DNA of 64,000 bases from Sipunculus nudus (taxonomy: Eukaryota > Annelida > Sipuncula > Golfingiida > Sipunculidae). The position numbers were made by a program, and so were the translations under genes. The stretch covers positions 55,216,079 through 55,280,078 of the forward strand of contig CM049309.1 of the NCBI GenBank assembly GCA_026874595.1. The letters are read 5' to 3'. Positions 44,244 to 57,800 of the stretch are shown here, one piece after another; the stretch's first letter is position 1; every line of letters begins with the position of its first letter. The notes under the pieces are model-generated. The model did no database searches and was not told the DNA's origin. It was given only the letters and a program-made list of their open reading frames with translations.

Positions 44244-45130
44244 TCAATAAAGATCCATGAAATTACAATGCACCTGCTAATAAAATAATTTACCATATAT
44301 AATATAATATATAGCTTGTTAGCAGTATGTGGATACAAACACAGTGTCAGAAAATCCATTCTGCTTATCTTGTACATATAAAACTTCACGTTGATAAATG
44401 ATTTGCAGAGGCATCTCAAAAACAGCATGCACATTGTGAAAACCACTAGACTAGTACAGCATTATATCACAGACTGAAATCAACAGCACACATGGCAACA
44501 ACCAGATCGGTAAAGGTTAATCACAGGGATTCACTTTGATTTGGCACTGTGAAATAACAAACAAGTTCCAACTTCTCACGCTCCGCTAGGATAGCAGACC
44601 CACAGACATCAACAGATATTCTGCATAATGTACAAATGTGAAATATTTAAGGTAAAGCTTTCTTAACTGGAGAACAATACAAGGGGAAGGTTTGCAATGC
44701 CCTACCCTGGTGGGACATGACTTAATTTAGAGTGTTGCATGTGCAGGGTTTTATTTGTTCAGTGGCTGTGTGGTATTGTGGCGATGTAGTGTTGCAGTAT
44801 AGGATTGTATATATTATTGATTGCATGAAATTGTGTCATGTTGTGGAGCATTGTGTGGTAGTGTGACTCGATGTGGAGTGCTGTGTGTACAGGATAGTGA
44901 GATCTACCCCCTCCCCTCAGAAAAAAAAATCCCCTTGTAAGAAAAGTACCTAGGTAAAAAGCTCTCTTGCCTTCATGATAAAGATGACAAAAGCCTCACA
45001 CACCCGAATAATTAAATACAATAGTCAATAACAGGAATTCATTATAATATTAATTACTGGAAAGTGTTGTTATGAGAAAGGTGATACCTTGTTCGTATAA
45101 GTCTACTTTTTTATTCACAAGTCTATTTTA

Positions 45131-45335
45131 TGGAGTGGTGTGTACAGGGTTGTGTATAACACAGTGACTCTGTGATCATGTCTTGGTGTAGAGTGGTGTG
45201 TGTACAACATGATGTATAATACAGTGACTGTGATCATGTCCTGATGTAGAGTGGTGTGTGTACAGGGTTGTGTATAACACAGTGACTCTGTGATCATGTC
45301 CTGATGTAGAGTGGTGTGTATACAGTGTTTCATGC
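45131..45335. repeat. 58-60-bp tandem repeat, four copies
   Basis: GAGTGGTGTGTGTACAGGGT-like units start at 45133, 45191, 45249 and 45309, with GTGATCATGTCCTGATGTA between. Confidence 0.88.
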
Positions 45336-46259
45336 ATTACAGTAACTGCATAGATTCATAACTGCATGGAAATGTCAAGTGGTGCATGTACAATAGTATA
45401 TATAACATATATTACAAGATGATAATGTATGGGAATGGATATGGAGCAATAAATTACAGGAAAGCATAGAAGGTATGAAACAGATGCAAGTATGAAAGAG
45501 CAAAACTTACAGCTATACTTATCTAAAGACAGTGTCAAGGATGTATCTGAGGGTGTCATTAGTTATTCTGTTATAATTCTATATCAAAATGGACTGAAAT
45601 TAACCATTCAACAGTGACTGATATACTTGTGAATGATGTGACTCTAATCAGTAATTCAGAATAAACCCTGTAAAAGATATAAAATGAAGGCCCTTTCAGG
45701 TTTTGACAGATGTCCCTAAAAGCTTTTACTGATATTCTTTATTACAGTTTTAAAAGATACTTGGTAAAACAACTGAAAAAGTTTGACCACTGGTGAAGAT
45801 CTAAGCTAGCAAATCTTGCAAACAGTGCAAGTTCTATCACAGAACTGTATTAACATCCAAATCTGATGTACTGTGTATTGTGCTGCAGCTACACAAGCAA
45901 CATATCAAATATAAGGAATTAAAATTGCATGGTCTTACACATCTACCCAGCATCAAAACATCACTGGATGAGAGATAACAGGATAATCTCAAGCAAACAA
46001 ATAAACTGCTATGATTATATTGAATATAATTTTGCAGTTCCACAACAAATAACAAAGTCCTTCAACATAACATGAGAATCCTGTTTACCGATACTTTACA
46101 TCAACATTTTCTCTTACACTTTTAGCTGATAACACTTTAAAAAGTCACCTTGTTTGTCGCAGGTGACCACCTAGATGAACCATGGAATCATGCACAGAAA
46201 ATTACTTTAAGAGTAAACAATCACGTGTGTGTGAGTATAACCATGATCTTCCATAAAAT

Positions 46260-46830
46260 GAGGCTGTGTGTTTAATGTTACCATCCATAGATATACCTCT
46301 TTGTAAAGTAACTTTCCAAATATTAATTCTCCGTGTGTAACAGTAACCTTCCATGTATTTAAGCTCTGTTGGTAACACTACCTTTCATATGATAAAAGCT
46401 TTTATGTGTAATAGTAACTTTCCATAAAATGCTCTGAGTGTAATGTTAACTTTTCATATAGTAAACCTTTGGTGTAAAAGTATAATCATTTCATATGATA
46501 AATCTGTGTGAAACTGAAATCCTACACATGAAAAAGCTCTGTGTGTAACAGTAACTTTACACCTTGAAAATTTCTGTGTGTAACAGTAACTTTACAAAGT
46601 AAAAAGCTTTGTCTGTAACAGTAACTTTACACATTAAAAAGCTCTTGTATGTAACAGTTATCTTACACATAATACAGCTGTGTGTAACAGTAACCTTTCA
46701 CATATTACAGCTCCTTGTGTAACAGTAACCCTCCACTTAATACAGCTGTGTGTGTAACAGTAACCTAATACATAATACAGCTGTGTGTTACAGTAACTTA
46801 ATACATAATAAAGCTCTGTGTGCAAAAATT
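46260..46830. repeat. degenerate tandem repeat, about 35-45 bp
   Basis: Repeated GTGTAACAGTAACTTTACAC-like and AAAGCTCTGTGTGTAACAGT-like text, strongly diverged. Confidence 0.7.
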
Positions 46831-48685
46831 TGTTCAGATCTGTGAGAGGACATTTTGAGAAGTACACAGCAGCTAAAGAATGACTAAGCATGATCGCTAT
46901 TAGAAACCATGACCTTGTAAAACAATAAATGACCACAAAATATACAAATATTGAAAACTAGCGCAATGGAAGAACTCTGGAATCTTGGAATGTATGTAAA
47001 CAAGATTAAAATCTTGTCAGGTAGTTGTAGGTTGCTACAAATACATACACAGACAATGTAAACAATATAAGCATGACCTACCAGTCCCCGATTGCTGTAT
47101 GTGATACACTATACAACACAGTTAAATATTCCTCACATTCATTCTGTAATTATATGAATCATGAAAATTACAGTTATGATGATGAAATGGCATTATTGTT
47201 ATTACTGTTAAACCAAACAGCATGATAGCTGGGGAGAGATTGAGATTCTTCACCAGTATATACTTTAGAAGGAGATCACAATAAGATGAACCTGTGAAAG
47301 GGGGAGAAAGGTACATTAAATGCATGGATATGAATAGAAGCTCGGTGCTTGGTTCAAAAGGGTTCTGGGGGTCATTTGGCTAACTTTTATAAGGAAATTC
47401 CATATAATAAAACAAAAACCAATGTCCTCAATGATCTGATCTGACAGCTTGGAAAATTGTTATAAATTACAATATGTTCCTTCAAGGCCAAGTTTGACAT
47501 GTGGACCACCTGTTCTGCATCAGAATTTGGCTATGTTTGCAACATGCATGAAATTTTTTACTTCTTGACAGAAAATAAACAGTTGATCAGTTTCAGCCTT
47601 GACTAGCACTAAACAAAGCTAAGATATCAGTACATGAATTTTTTTGTTCATGACTAATCCTTTAGATAGCCCAGATATAACACATACAGATTTTGGTTTG
47701 TGGGGTTTTGGATGTGTGTGTATGGTAATGGTCCCCTGATTCTTTTGTAAAATATATTAAGAATCAGGTCTTAGGGTAATTATTGAATTATATATCTACT
47801 GAATTATTATCTCAAAATCAATATGAGAAATTAAAATTTGCTTGTAATGTTTCAATCTCTGTATCTAATACTCCAAATAACTCTGCTTGATATAAGGATA
47901 GTGCTGGTGACATTTCTGTCTCAGCATTCAAACTACTGTATTGACTCCTCTTACAACTATGATTGTGCATTCTTTGAATATAAAGAAAGAGAGAAATACC
48001 ATAATTTAAAAAAAATAACTGTATTAAATGAACATATACTGTCAAGGCTGTGAGTGTCAAGTGCTCATTTGTACTATACTAAAAAAAAAAAAGGCCAATT
48101 TTTTTTACATTTTGAATTGCATGATATATTCATATCTAGTTGACAAAAAAAGTACACTGGCATTCAATCATAAGAAAAAGAGTTCAGTTGGAAACTTCTG
48201 ATCATGTGCTCGACCTTTCCATTGCTGATGTACTTGATATACACAAATGTAAAAATACACCAATAAAATGTAGAAAATATAGGCACCACTAAACCTGCAA
48301 AAGTGTACATGATATACACCTAGCTATCACCGATGTGTGTAAAACATGATGACAACTCTTCACAGATGAACCATAAGTGAATGACGGATGGGTATCACAA
48401 AATGGCTGGTAGGCAACTTGACATGGTGAAAAATGAAAATTAAAGAAGGAACCTGCCCAACTCAGGGGCTTTGGAATTCTAATTGATAAGACCAGGAACA
48501 ATGATGTTCAGTAATTAATGTTAACATTAGATACATAATGTCTGCAACTGGACCAGAACCTGATGTTCTTCAGTTTCCTTGTCGAGGTTAAACATGCACA
48601 GAGTGAGAGTGAAAGCACTCCCGGTTATCACAGATGTAAACCAGCGGCTCATGGGACTTATGTCATGGTAGTGACTCAAACAGGA

Positions 48686-48830
48686 TCATGATGGACCGTG
48701 GTACGAGTGAAGGGAGTTGATAGAATCTGCGCGACCCTGATATAGTCGAGAGATGCGCTGGCTGATTGACTGAGAAGGGTTCCAAGGGTTGTTTGGGCGG
48801 GTGGATGAAGACTCATGGCCTGAGGACACC
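48686..48830 (-). CDS. minus-strand gene, exon E (C-terminus)
   Basis: The acceptor is GTGTTTTCAG|GGTGTC; one base completes an Arg codon split with exon D. It encodes VSSGHESSSTRPNNPWNPSQ through SLHSYHGPS and TGA. The intron to exon D is 8.8 kb. Confidence 0.75.
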
Positions 48831-51800
48831 CTGAAAACACAATAAAATAATATTTTAGACCCTGAAACACAATTTAACAATAACTTCTATCATTAAACAT
48901 AATATAATAACAATTTACACACTGAAAAAGATATTTTTCATCCTGATACACAGTAAAACAACAAGAGCACTGCAACATGCATAATACGCCCGTCATGTAT
49001 CTGGTGACCTCTGACCTCATTAAATATGCATGAGTTTTGATGAGAAGATTATTCAGGTGAGAAAATCTATTGGTTAATATGTATGGGTTTCATGAAAATC
49101 CATTTTTGATTTTGGTAGGTCACCAAGGTGCCTACAAAGTGTGGTGACCTCTGACCTCATTAAATATGCATGGATTTTGCTGGAAATCGAACTCTGAGAT
49201 ATTTTATTGATTAACATTTCTAATGAGTTTTATCAAAATCCTTCATATTCTCCGTTATCTCTGTGACAGCGCAAAGTAGCCTAGTGACCCGTGACCTTAT
49301 AAAATATGTGTGGATGTTGCCCATTTTCAAAATCAGGCGAGATAATCTGTTAGTAAGTAGTTATGGTGAGTTTTGTAAAAATCCATTAAAGCCCCGGTAA
49401 GTTATTGCTGCTAAAAGTTAATGGACGGACAGTCAGAGGGACAGACGGATGGACAGTGGGTAAACCATAACACTCTCTTCATATGACGGGCTTATAATAA
49501 CAAGCACCCTGAAACACATTGCCAGTAACACAATACCTAGCATGGTAGAGTATACTATTACTGATATTAAACCTACATAAAGGAAATAACACTGACAACA
49601 AAGATACTGTTAATGGGAGCACCGACAAATACATTAAAAAGACAGTAATATTAATGTTAACAAACTTATATGGAGGAAACTGCATATGCTACAAACATAA
49701 TGACAATGACAGAAAAATTGGTAATAACCGTTATAATAATGATTACATAACAAATATACCATAAGTTAATACAATGCCAACTGAACCTTAAATCAATATA
49801 TCATTACTGTAATATTAATAACAATTTCTCCAATTCTACAAGCATTATAGTGTCCTTCTATGAGAGTGGCATCTTGCAGAAAAAAATACAAACAGCTTTA
49901 AGAAATATCAGATTAATAAACCTTAATATATGAACATAAAGTAATACCTGGTCACAATAACAAGTCTGATTCTGAACAAAAGTCTCACCTACCAGGCCCA
50001 GATCAAGATTTGTGACCACTGTATTTCTTAACTAACATTTTTTAAACTGGTTTGGTAGGGAAGGGGGTGTAAACTGAGTTAACTGACTTGTCCTGTACAA
50101 GTATATATCAATGAACTTGACAGCCATGATAAGTCTTATTGTCTTACTGTTCACTTTTATGGGGATGGAAGTTTAGAAATAACTCCTTATTTCAGGTCTG
50201 ATGTTAGATCCTGGGTTAACATGATAAACTGTTTAATATGAAGACTGTAACCCCTAAAAATATTCAAAACTGAGGTTTACCATGCTGAGCTAACAATGTT
50301 TTTATTTCAGGCATAATACTTAAATTACAAATTCAATTTTAAAAAAAATTGTTATCTGTACATATTCACATGAAATATTCAGCTCTAACACTACTCACTC
50401 AAAACACTCAACATGTTGATATATACAATGTTAAACAAGCAGTGTTGGCAAAAGACCAGACGTGTGGTGTGTGTACGTATGCCTTTGTTGTTCCAGCAGT
50501 GACAACAAGAATACCACACATGCACACATACTGACATGCACAGATACATACAGACACTGAGACACTATTTTACTGTAAACAAATAAAACTAAAAAACTGC
50601 AGAACTATAATAATATTTTAATTACATGTGTATCCTGGCATACCTCTTAATACATAATGTATTTGATGTTTTGGATGGCAAAAATAGCTCAGGTGTGGGA
50701 ACTGGCAAGGGCAGCTCACAGGTCTGAGGACTGACAAGGGCAGCTCACAGGTCTGAGGACTGACAAGGGCAGCTCACAGGTCTGAGGACTGACTAGGGCA
50801 GCTCACAGGTCTGAGGACTGACAAGGGCAGCTCACAGGTCTGAGGACTCACCAGGGCAGCTCACAGGTCTGACGACTGTCAAGGGCAGTTCACAGATGTG
50901 GGGACTGGCAAGGGCAGCTCATAGGTGTGGGGACTGGCAAGGGCAGCTCACAGGTCTGAGGACTGACAAGGGCAGCTCACAGGTCTGAGGACTGGCAAGG
51001 GCAGCTCATAGGTGTGGGGACTGGCAAGGGCAGCTCACAGGTCTGAGGATTGACAAGGGCAGCTCACAGGTCTGAGGGCTGACAAAGGCAGCTCAAAGGT
51101 CTGAGCACTGACAAGGGCAGCTCACAGGTCTGAGGGCTGACAAGGGCAGGCCACATGTCTAAGACCCACCAGGGCAGCTCACAAGTCTGAGGACTGACAA
51201 GGGCAGCTCACTGGTCTGAGGATTGCCAAGGGCAGCTCACAGGTGTGGGGACTGGCAAGGGCAGCTCATAGGTCTGAGGACTGACAAGGGCAGCTCACAG
51301 GTGTGGGGACTGGCAAGGGCAGCTCACAGGTCTGAGGACTGACAAGGGCAGCTCACAGGTCTGAGGGCTGACAAGGGCAGCTTACTGGTCTGAGGACTGA
51401 CTAGGGCAGCTCACAGGTCTGTGGGCTGACAAGGGAAGCTCACAGGTCTGAGGGCTGACAAGGGCAGCTCACAGGTCTGAGGGCTGACAAGGGCAGCTTA
51501 CTGGTCTGAGGACTGACAAGGGCAGCTCACAGGTGTGGGGACTGACAAGGGCAGCTCACAGGTGTGGGGACTGACAAGGGCAGCTCACAGGTGTGGGGAC
51601 TTACAAGGGCAGCTCACAGGGCTGAGGACTGGCAAGGGCATCTTACAGGTCTGAGGACTGACAAGGGCAGCTCACAGGTCTGAAAACTCACCAGGGCTGC
51701 TCACAGGTCTGAGCACTGAAAAGGGCAGCTCACAGGCCTGAGGACTGACAAGGGCAGCTCACAGGTCTGAAGACTGACAAGGGCAGCTTACAGGTGTGGG

Positions 51801-54800
51801 GACTGGCAAGGGCAGATCACAGGTCTGAGTAATGACAAGGGCAGCTCACAGGTCTGAGCACTGACAAGGGTAGCTCACAAGTCTGAGGTCTGACAAAGGC
51901 AGCTCACAGGTCTGAGGACTGACAAAGGCAGCTCACAGGTCTGAGGACTGAAAAGGGTAGCTCACTGGTCTGAGGATTGCCAAGGGCAGCTCACAGGTGT
52001 GGAGACTGGCAAGGGCAGCTCATAGGTCTAAGGACTGACAAGGGCAGCTCACAGGTCTAGGGACTGACAAGGGCAGCTCACAGGTTTGAAAACTCACCAG
52101 GGCAGCTCACATGTCTGAGCACTGACAAGGGCAGCTCACAAGTCTGAGGACTGACAAAGGCAGCTCACAGGTCTGAGGATTGCATGGGCAGCTCACAGGT
52201 CTGAGGACTGACAAGGGCAGCTCACAGGTGTGGGGACTGGCAAGGGCAGCTCACAGGTCTGAGGACTGACAAGGGCAGCTCACAGGTCTAAAGGCTGACA
52301 AGGGCAGCTCACAGGTCTGAGGGCTGACAAGGGCAGCTTACTGGTCTGAGGACTGACTAGGGCAGCTCACAGGTGTGGGGACTTACATGGGCAGCTCACA
52401 GGGCTGAGGACTTGCAAGGGCATCTTACAGGTCTGAGGACTGACAAGGGCATCTCACAGGTCTGAAAACTCACCAGGGCAGCTCACAGGTCTGAGCACTG
52501 ACAAGGGCAGCTCACAAGTCTGAGGACTGGCAAAGGCAGCTCACAGGTCTAAGGACTGACAAAGGTAGCTCACAGGTCTGAGGACTGACAAGGGCAGCTC
52601 ACAGGTCTGAGGACTGACAAGGGCAGCTCACAGGTCTGAGGACTGAAAAGGGCAGCTTACAGGTGTGGGGACTGGCAAGGGCAGCTCACAGGTCCTAGTA
52701 ATGACAAGGGCAGCTCACAGGTCTGAGGACTGACAAGGGTAGCTCACAAGTCTGAGGACTGACAAAGGCAGCTCACAGGTCTGAGGACTGACAAAGGCAG
52801 CTCACAGGTCTGAGGACTGACAAGGGCAGCTCACAGGTCTGAGGACTGACAAGGGCAGCTTACAGGTGTGGGGACTGGCAGGGGCAGCTAACAGGTCTGA
52901 GTAATGACAAGGGCAGCTTACAGGTCTGAGCTCTGACAAGGGCAGCTCACAGGTCAGAATACTGACAAGGGCAGCTCACAAGTCTGAGGACTGGCAAGGA
53001 ACAGTTACTGTAGACTGAAAAGAGGGGATTTTCATATGACTCAGGGCATTTCACAGGACTGAAGGCTGTTTGAGGACTAGTTGGGGAAAATACAGGACTT
53101 AGGATAGATTAGGAACTCCCATGAGCTAAGGCTAGGGGACAAGGGATTTGAAGACTGGTGACTATTAAGGGGAAATAAACAGAATTGGACACTGGTTCTG
53201 GTTTTTTTCTTTGGCTGAAGACTGGTGAAGGATGTTTTTGAGGGCTGAGGAAAGGGGGTCGCATGGTACAAACATATTTGAATCAGATGACTGGCTTTGA
53301 AACTTGTGGACCAGGTGATGATTGGAGAAGTGAAGAGCAAACTCAACATCTATCCTTGCAGGCATTAAAGTACACTCCTACAGAAACAGGCTACAAGGAG
53401 AGACTACAAACCAGGAAGTGTAGCCAGCCTGTAGCCTCAGACGAGGTGAACGCAATCATGCTGTTTAAATCTAACTGGTGTGAACTAACTAAACTGTACA
53501 TGTGAGACAGCATGTTAAGCTCTTAATCTGTGGTGCCTTTTAGCAGACTCAAAATGTGATCAATAATAAATGAAGGTAATACCCGAGCTGTCCCATGTAG
53601 CGGTGAGTATACCATGTATTAATTTTTCTGTGTGCTAAATTACTGAAACATTAAGTAGCACACATTTCAAATTTGATCATTTAATAACACATTCATATTT
53701 TAAGCAATTTATAAATGCTGCTTCAGTGACTTTTTAAAAGTATTAATTTGCATATTTGTACAATAAAATTGTCCTTCTCTGCCGTTCTGTGTCACTCAGT
53801 TCATGATGATAACAACAAGTTTTGCACTATGTGCACTAAGAGGGTGATAAATCTGATGAGGGTTTAGGAATTACTGATATTCTAATAAATACTGTAGGGA
53901 TTGCCCTTGTCGACCCTTTGGACAGGCAGGTAGCATTTTAGTGTTCAAGTTTCAACATTTTAAAGGCCTTCTACTTTTGGAACATATTTCATCCAATGTT
54001 TGTACATTATAAAAAAAATGTTCAGTTAATACACTGTTAAAAAGTAACTTGACATTTAAGAAATCAATTTAAATGATGAAATAACAAAATCATAATGAAA
54101 TTAATCTAAAAAGTCAATAAAATGAAGACATTTTTTGGTAGGACTGCAGAGGATACAGGATTTTCAGAAGTGTTTATCTTGAACATTTCAAAATCTCATA
54201 AACAATTGATGTAATGTTTGATTTAGAAGGAATAAACCACTGAAATGATTTAAAAACCATGACGCTTCAATCAAGTGATCAATTATAACTTTGATTTTAA
54301 TTTTAGAAAAATACAGGCTATTGGAAAACAAGGACTTGAGTGGCTGTAGGAATGTTAGCATCCTGAAAAAAGATCCATGCTCAAAAAATTCTTGGACATG
54401 CATCTTGTTTGAATGTATAGATGCAGTAAGGATACACATATTTAGTGGGTTTGAAGGGACTGTAAAAAAAAACTGGTAGATTTAGGAATTGCAATATACA
54501 TCACTTATCAAAATGAAGTCAAACTAGCTGGGAGGTCTAATCAAAACTAGGGAATGTTTTACAAGAAGAATTTGGCATGGTGGAACAACAGAACAAATAC
54601 AAGTCTAGTCCATGCACATGCAGCACAGGAAATGAAGATACTCCTGGTTCATGTGGTTCTGCACGGGACACAAACACAATCCTGGTTCAAGTAGATAAAC
54701 AGAGAACATAGAGACATTCCTTGTTGACGTGAAGGTGGATAAGCTCAGGGCCTTCAGATACAATCAATAATCAGGGTTCAATAGATTGCCTGATGGCTCA

Positions 54801-57800
54801 TAAATCTATGATTAATATTGCTGGGACAGAGATCAGAAAACAATCCTTGGTTATAAGGACACTGCACAGTATATAATGAAAATACTGGTCCACAGGTACA
54901 CAGCACCACAGATAAACACATTCCACATTCATGCTAAAATAACAAAGCACATGAGCATGATCCTGCTTCATGCACACTGCACAGGACACAAAGCCATTTA
55001 ATCCAAGTGATTACATAAAAGAACAGGACACAGCTCTGTTTTATGCTCAAGAGGTGAATACCTAAAATCTTAAAGGTTCTAGCACTCCAGAGCCATTACA
55101 CAAAACCGTCAATAGGAAAAACTGCATACAATCATCCGCCAGAAAACACTATCCCAACAGAGCTCATTCAAACCATCCCAAGTAACCAGCACACAAGACA
55201 ATCCTCAATGAATCACATCACCAGACAGTTTACTGAAGCTACCACACAAAACCACTGAAAGGGAGCTACTACACTAGACCCTCCCCAGGGAGCTACCATA
55301 CTAGACCAACATAAGGGAGCCAACACCCAAAACAATTTCAAGGGAGCAATCACATAAGACAATTCCCAGGGTACAATCACACAAGACCATTGAAAGGGAG
55401 CCACCACACAAGACCATTGAAAAGGAGCCACCGCACAAGAGCATTCCAAAGGAGCCACCACACAAGACTCCTCCCAAGGATCCACTTCACAAGACCATTC
55501 CCAGGGAGCAATCACACAAAACCATTCCCAAGGAGTCACCACACAAGACCACTTCCAAGGAGCCACCACACAAGACTATTCCCAAGGAGCCACCACACAA
55601 GACCATTCTCAGGGAGCCACCACACAAGACCATTCACAGGGAGCAACCACGCAAGACCATTCTCAGGGAGCAACCACAAAGGACCATTCCCAGGGAGTAA
55701 TCACATGAGCCATTCCCAGGGAGTCACCACACAAAACCATATCCAGGGAGTCACCACACAAGACCATTCCCAAGGAGCCACCACACGACCATTCCAAGGG
55801 AGCCACCACACAAGACCATTCCAAGGGAGCCACCCCACAAGACCATTATCAGGGAGCAACCACACAAGACCATTCCCAGGAAGCAATCACATAAGACCAT
55901 TCCAAGGGAGTCACCACACAAGACCATTCCCAGGGAGCAATCACACAAGGCCATTCCAAAGGAGTCATCACACAAGACAATTCCCAAGAAGCCACCACAC
56001 AAGACCATTCCAAGAGAGCCACCACACAAGACCATTCCAAGGGAGCCAACGCACAAGACCATTTTCAGGGAGCAATCACATAAGACCATTCCAAGGGAGT
56101 CACCACACAAGACCATTCCCAGGGAGCAATCACACAAGGCCATTCCCAAGGAGTCGCCACACAAGACCATTCCCAGGGAGCCACCACACAAGAACATTCT
56201 CAGGAAGCTACGGAAATAATCTATCCCCTGCATACAGGACTGTCACTGGTAGGGTAGGGTCACAGCATGTATACATGTTAATAACTTCTCAATGTAGCAC
56301 TCAATAATAATTCCTCCAAACCCTTTAAAGAAATAAAGAGGACTGGGCAACAGCCAACAGAAAGGGTAAGATATAGCAAATGATATGAAAGTGTATGTAG
56401 TAACACATCCAGCCTCCAGTCCCTCTTTCTCATAACAAGCTGTGTTATTAATACACCATGAACATTTACAATGATAAGTGATGTAGGTACCAAATAAAGC
56501 AAATGTTAATAAAGACAAGATTAGTATCAGACAATAATGACAGCGGGCATGTCCTTGTGTTTGTAATTAGAAGGTCAAGTACATAGAATATGTACAAGCT
56601 AATTGGAAAATTTCAAACCTTATCAGAGCCCGTGACCGTATAATGTGGTGGCTGTAACAGGTTTAAATCCAAGGAAACTTTTAGTTTCTATGACAATAAT
56701 GAAAAGAGGAAAAATCTAATCATCTACCTAATGAATTATCTATAACAATAAACATAGTCATGTTAACTTGTTTAGTCTACATTATAGCGGGATTAAACAG
56801 AGTTCAGTATGGTTTTCTGTGCCAACTGTGAACATGTATGAAAATGGTTAAATTTATTTCATTTACAATATATGTCAACATTAGGTCTTGTTGCGTAAAA
56901 TACTCAATAAAATTGTAGTTACACACAGGAAGACCATAGAGCCAGACAGACTGCATAGTTAAGCCACTAAGCCAGACAGGTTGTTCAACCAAACTGACTG
57001 CTGGGCTGTGCAGGCAACCGAGCCAGACTGCATGCAGTGTGAATCAGGCTGCAGAGCTTTGGTGCAGAGCCAGACAAGATTGTGAACCAAATCGACTGCT
57101 TGCCTTCTGTTCCAGACAGGCTATTTAGCCAGTGTGCTGGTCAGACAGACTTCTGAGCCAGGCTACTGAACAGAACAGGTTGTTTAGTCAGGCTGCCAAG
57201 TCAGAGTGACTACTGAGCTAGACCCGTTATTGATTAGAGATGTTTAGCCAGACAGGCTGCTGATCAGAGAGATTGTTGAACCAGACACGCTATAAAAACT
57301 GCTCTGCAACCAGTGTCCAGCACAATAAGGTAAGTGGCAACAGTGATATGAATAATTGTAATTTGTAAAAAGGTAAACTGGCAACAGTGATATGAATATT
57401 GATAATTTGTACAGTTGTGAGTTACTGACAAGGATTTGTAGTTTTAACAGCAAATCAGTACATATAAATCAGTGACTTGTTAAAATGGAGAATCAACTAA
57501 CTGATAAATGATCTTGAAGTTAAAGTGTTTGGAAAATGAGTCTGATGATGTTAGATTGAGTTGAGTGGTACTGTAGATTGATGATGCATACCTCTCTGGG
57601 CGGGCTGAGTAGTCGGACTCATGCTGAGCGGTGCTGCTAGAACCATTTTTGGCATCTGATGCAAACTGATAGACAATCAGTAGGCAATCTCTACATAGCT
57701 GAACGATGCGACGACAACAGTTCAGCTCTGATGATGTCACTACATCTGTGCTTTTACTGAATATTGTCTCCCATGAATTTCTGCAATAAAAAATTATCAA

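Larger units (their letters stand above)
44220..48685 (-). other. probable 3' UTR of the minus-strand gene
   Basis: No coding sequence is seen between the stop codon at 48686 and a minus-strand AATAAA at 44243-44238. A 4.5-kb 3' UTR is plausible but only inferred; a shorter one is possible. Confidence 0.35.

Noticed and set aside
44141-48501. several 60-100-codon frames in the presumed 3' UTR
   Set aside because: Short, biased in composition and without recognisable domains or consistent splice sites.
50683-53000. CRISPR-like direct repeats
   Set aside because: The repeats are contiguous, with no unique spacers, and the genome is eukaryotic. It is a minisatellite.
55390-56307. 305-codon open frame (HHTRPFPGS repeats) and long frames on the opposite strand
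   Set aside because: All frames through a 27-bp repeat tend to stay open. Several frames on both strands are open at once and there is no unique sequence, so this is not a gene.
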